Below are positions 6,090 to 7,892 of a stretch of DNA of 7,892 bases, in pieces. Source of the DNA: Desulfovibrio sp. (GTDB lineage Bacteria; Desulfobacterota; Desulfovibrionia; Desulfovibrionales; Desulfovibrionaceae); the NCBI GenBank assembly GCA_031281815.1, contig JAITEY010000166.1, positions 1-7,892 on the forward strand. Reading direction: 5' to 3'. The translations under genes were made by a program, and so were the position numbers. The notes under the pieces were generated by a model that saw only the letters and a list, made by a program, of their open reading frames with translations, did not search any database and was not told the origin of the DNA. The first letter of the stretch is position 1, and each line of letters starts with the position of its first letter.

Positions 6090-7892
6090 TCAGCGTTTCC
6101 TTGTTTCCTTGTCATTGCCGGCGGCTTCAAGGGCACGGACGAGTTGTGTGCGCGCGGATTTGAGGTCCGGGCGCAGGGACACGCTGCGGCGTGCGAGGCT
6201 CAGGGCGATTTCCGGGTCTTCGCCGGCATCCAGATACAACCCGGCGAGCAGGGTCATGGCCGCCGCGTCTCTGGGGTCGTAGAGCAGGGCTTCATGCAGG
6301 TGCTCGCGCGCCTCGTCTGTATTGCCTTCGGCGATGCAGAGCCGGGCGAAATGCCGGCGTGTGGGGCTTTCGCCGCCGGGCAGGCGGGCCGCGCGGCTGT
6401 AAAACTCCCTGGCGCCGGCCGCGTCGCCCGTGTTTTCCGCCAGCCTGCCCAGACGGATAAGGGCGAAAAGATGGGCGGGGTCCACGTTCAGGCATTCACG
6501 GAAACAGCGGCGTGCCTCGTCCGCCCTGCCTGCGGACTGGTGCATGTAGCCCAGGTTGTACAGAACCATCGCATCGGAAGGTTTGCATTCAAGGGCGCGG
6601 GCGAAATGCGTTTCGGCTTCGGCGTGGCGGGAAAGTCCGGCCAGGCAGACGCCGAGCGAGTTCCAGGCGGTGCCGTTGTTTTCATCCGCGAGCAGAGCGG
6701 CCTGATATTCTCTGACGGCCCCGAAGGTGTCGCCCTGGATGAAGCGTTTGTCAGCGCTGATGTTCAGGGCCTGAGAATCCAGCAGCCCGACGTGCGGTCC
6801 CGGCAACAGCAGGGCGTATTCGAGGGCTTTGCGGCTGTTTTCGAGGGCGTCGGCCTTGCGGAACTCAAGGTAGGGGTGGGGGGCGATGCCTGCCGCCGCA
6901 TCCAGGTTCAGGCGACTCTCAATCTCCATAACGGCCTCGACGCAACGGGCGACCAGCGCGTTGAGACGCGCTTCGAGGCTCTGCGCGGAGGCGTTCGGGT
7001 CGATCTCGGGGGAGAGCGGCGCGCCGTTTGCGTCTGCGCCGTTTGCGCCGGCGTCGGAGCGGACGTCCCGTTCGGCGTCGCGGAAGGGGTGGTAAAAGAT
7101 AAGGCTGTTCAGGCTGTAGCGACCGCCGACGGCCTCCGGCCCGAACCTCTCGCGGCAGATGCGCGCCGCTTCGGCCATGCAGGCTTCGGGGTGGATGAGG
7201 GGGAATCCGCTGCGCGCCGTCTCCGTTGCGGGGTCGTCGGGGGCGCCGTCTTCGGCGGAGCGCTGCAAGGCGGCGCTGTTTTTGGGGGCAAGGCGCAGGA
7301 GGGTCAGGGCAAAGGACGTTGCGCGGTCGCGTTCTTCGGCCCAGCGGGCCAAAAATTCGCCGTGGCGCAACAGCCCGGTTTCCGGGTCGGGTCCCCGGCT
7401 TCCGGGGCCGGCGCGGCTGCCCTGTTCGTCCGGCAGCAGCAACAGCAGGTCACCGGGCTCAATGTCCCAGGTCGGCTCGCCCAAATGGATGACCTCCGCC
7501 CGGCTGACATCCTCATACACTTCCATAATTGCCGCTTCACCCTTGTACAGGGGCGAGCGGGGCCTGCCGGCGCGCGCGTCGCCGCCGGGGAAGCGGGTGG
7601 ACCAGACGGAAAAGCGCTGTCCTTCAGCGGCGTGCGCGTTCGCTCCCAGGCTGATGATGAGGCCGGACATGGGCAGGCATTCGAGCACGCGGCCTCCTTC
7701 CGCGAGAATGCGTCCGAAGCCCATGACGGCTTCGGGGTCGGCGCGTCCCGGGTGGGAAGGGGTATGCTCGCCGGCCAGGGCCGAAGCGAGGCGGGCTTTG
7801 CGCAGCACGATGCGCGCCTGTTCGGCCGCGGGGCGGGCAAAGACGTCTCCGGCCATGTCCTGGGGGTACACGGCATACCCGACCGAAAGGTC
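6090..7892 (-). CDS. TPR protein with degenerate GGDEF-like domains, 5' end missing
   Basis: The frame is open to the right edge, so the N-terminus is missing; 600 residues are visible (numbered from the edge). Residues 2-40 (LSVGYAVYPQD, then an Ala-rich helix) look like the C-terminal end of a GGDEF fold. Residues about 76-155 form a beta-rich segment (YKGEAAIMEVYED, IEPGDLLLLL). Residues 169-380 begin DPETGLLRHGEFLARW and end with GIAPHPYLEF, an Ala-rich helix and NISADK, again the layout of a GGDEF domain. The site that should read GGDEF is RYSLNSLIFYHP (258-269), so cyclase activity is not expected. From about 380 to 595 lie TPR helices with an exact 34-residue period (starts near 407, 441, 475, 509 and 543). 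An Ala/Asn/Gly-rich insert sits at 280-303. There is no visible signal peptide or membrane segment. It is first in a cluster with the epimerase and dihydrouridine synthase. A scaffold or regulatory role is likely but unproven. Confidence 0.85.
   Translation of the reverse strand, partial: DLSVGYAVYPQDMAGDVFARPAAEQARIVLRKARLASALAGEHTPSHPGRADPEAVMGFGRILAEGGRVLECLPMSGLIISLGANAHAAEGQRFSVWSTRFPGGDARAGRPRSPLYKGEAAIMEVYEDVSRAEVIHLGEPTWDIEPGDLLLLLPDEQGSRAGPGSRGPDPETGLLRHGEFLARWAEERDRATSFALTLLRLAPKNSAALQRSAEDGAPDDPATETARSGFPLIHPEACMAEAARICRERFGPEAVGGRYSLNSLIFYHPFRDAERDVRSDAGANGADANGAPLSPEIDPNASAQSLEARLNALVARCVEAVMEIESRLNLDAAAGIAPHPYLEFRKADALENSRKALEYALLLPGPHVGLLDSQALNISADKRFIQGDTFGAVREYQAALLADENNGTAWNSLGVCLAGLSRHAEAETHFARALECKPSDAMVLYNLGYMHQSAGRADEARRCFRECLNVDPAHLFALIRLGRLAENTGDAAGAREFYSRAARLPGGESPTRRHFARLCIAEGNTDEAREHLHEALLYDPRDAAAMTLLAGLYLDAGEDPEIALSLARRSVSLRPDLKSARTQLVRALEAAGNDKETRKR
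7021..7047. repeat. short tandem repeat inside the TPR/GGDEF-like gene
   Basis: The 12-nt word gcgccgtttgcg occurs twice (7021-7032 and 7036-7047) at a 15-nt period. On the minus strand it encodes the repeated pentapeptide ANGAD/ANGAP in the loop just after the degenerate GGDEF strand. A 15-nt unit keeps the frame, so the loop length could vary between strains by slippage. Confidence 0.55.

Noticed and set aside
7869..7871. GTG at 7871 as the start of the TPR/GGDEF-like gene
   Set aside because: The frame continues open to the window edge and the upstream codons encode LSVGYAVYPQD, a coherent GGDEF-like strand that would be split by starting there.

Overview
This is a GC-rich bacterial chromosome segment in which every gene I can support lies on the minus strand. 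Read in the direction of transcription (right to left) the order is: a TPR protein with degenerate GGDEF-like domains (cut by the right edge), a WbpP-type UDP-GlcNAc 4-epimerase, a tRNA-dihydrouridine synthase, the isoprenoid enzyme IspH, the chemotaxis coupling protein CheV, a NeuB-family nonulosonic acid synthase, and a CoA-pyrophosphatase-type Nudix hydrolase (cut by the left edge). There are no RNA genes, insertion sequences, phage genes, CRISPR arrays or other signs of mobile DNA. The mix of MEP-pathway isoprenoid synthesis, CheV and nonulosonate synthesis suggests a motile Gram-negative bacterium. The protein style and gene mix remind me of Desulfovibrionaceae (Desulfobacterota), but that placement is an inference without any database search.

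Right part (7892 to 3865): the TPR gene, the epimerase and the dihydrouridine synthase are tightly packed (24-nt gap, then a 4-nt GTGA stop/start overlap) and probably form one transcription unit. Middle (3864 to 2632): a 128-nt gap with small inverted repeats and only a weak promoter candidate precedes ispH, which has a strong Shine-Dalgarno sequence. A 235-nt gap then separates ispH from cheV. That gap holds two GC-rich hairpins that share one arm, followed by a reasonable sigma-70-like promoter. Left part (2631 to 1): cheV, neuB and the Nudix gene follow with gaps of 18 and 84 nt and could be one transcript from that promoter.

Functionally the window mixes housekeeping (tRNA modification, isoprenoid synthesis, CoA turnover) with surface-sugar synthesis (UDP-GalNAc from the epimerase, a 9-carbon acidic sugar from NeuB) and motility (CheV). 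The cheV-neuB pairing fits the known use of nonulosonic acids to glycosylate flagellin, but no glycosyltransferase, CMP-sugar synthetase or flagellin is visible here. The least ordinary object is the TPR protein, which appears to carry two GGDEF-like folds, with the GGDEF signature clearly lost in the one whose active-site strand is visible. I do not see convincing evidence of an undescribed multi-gene system.
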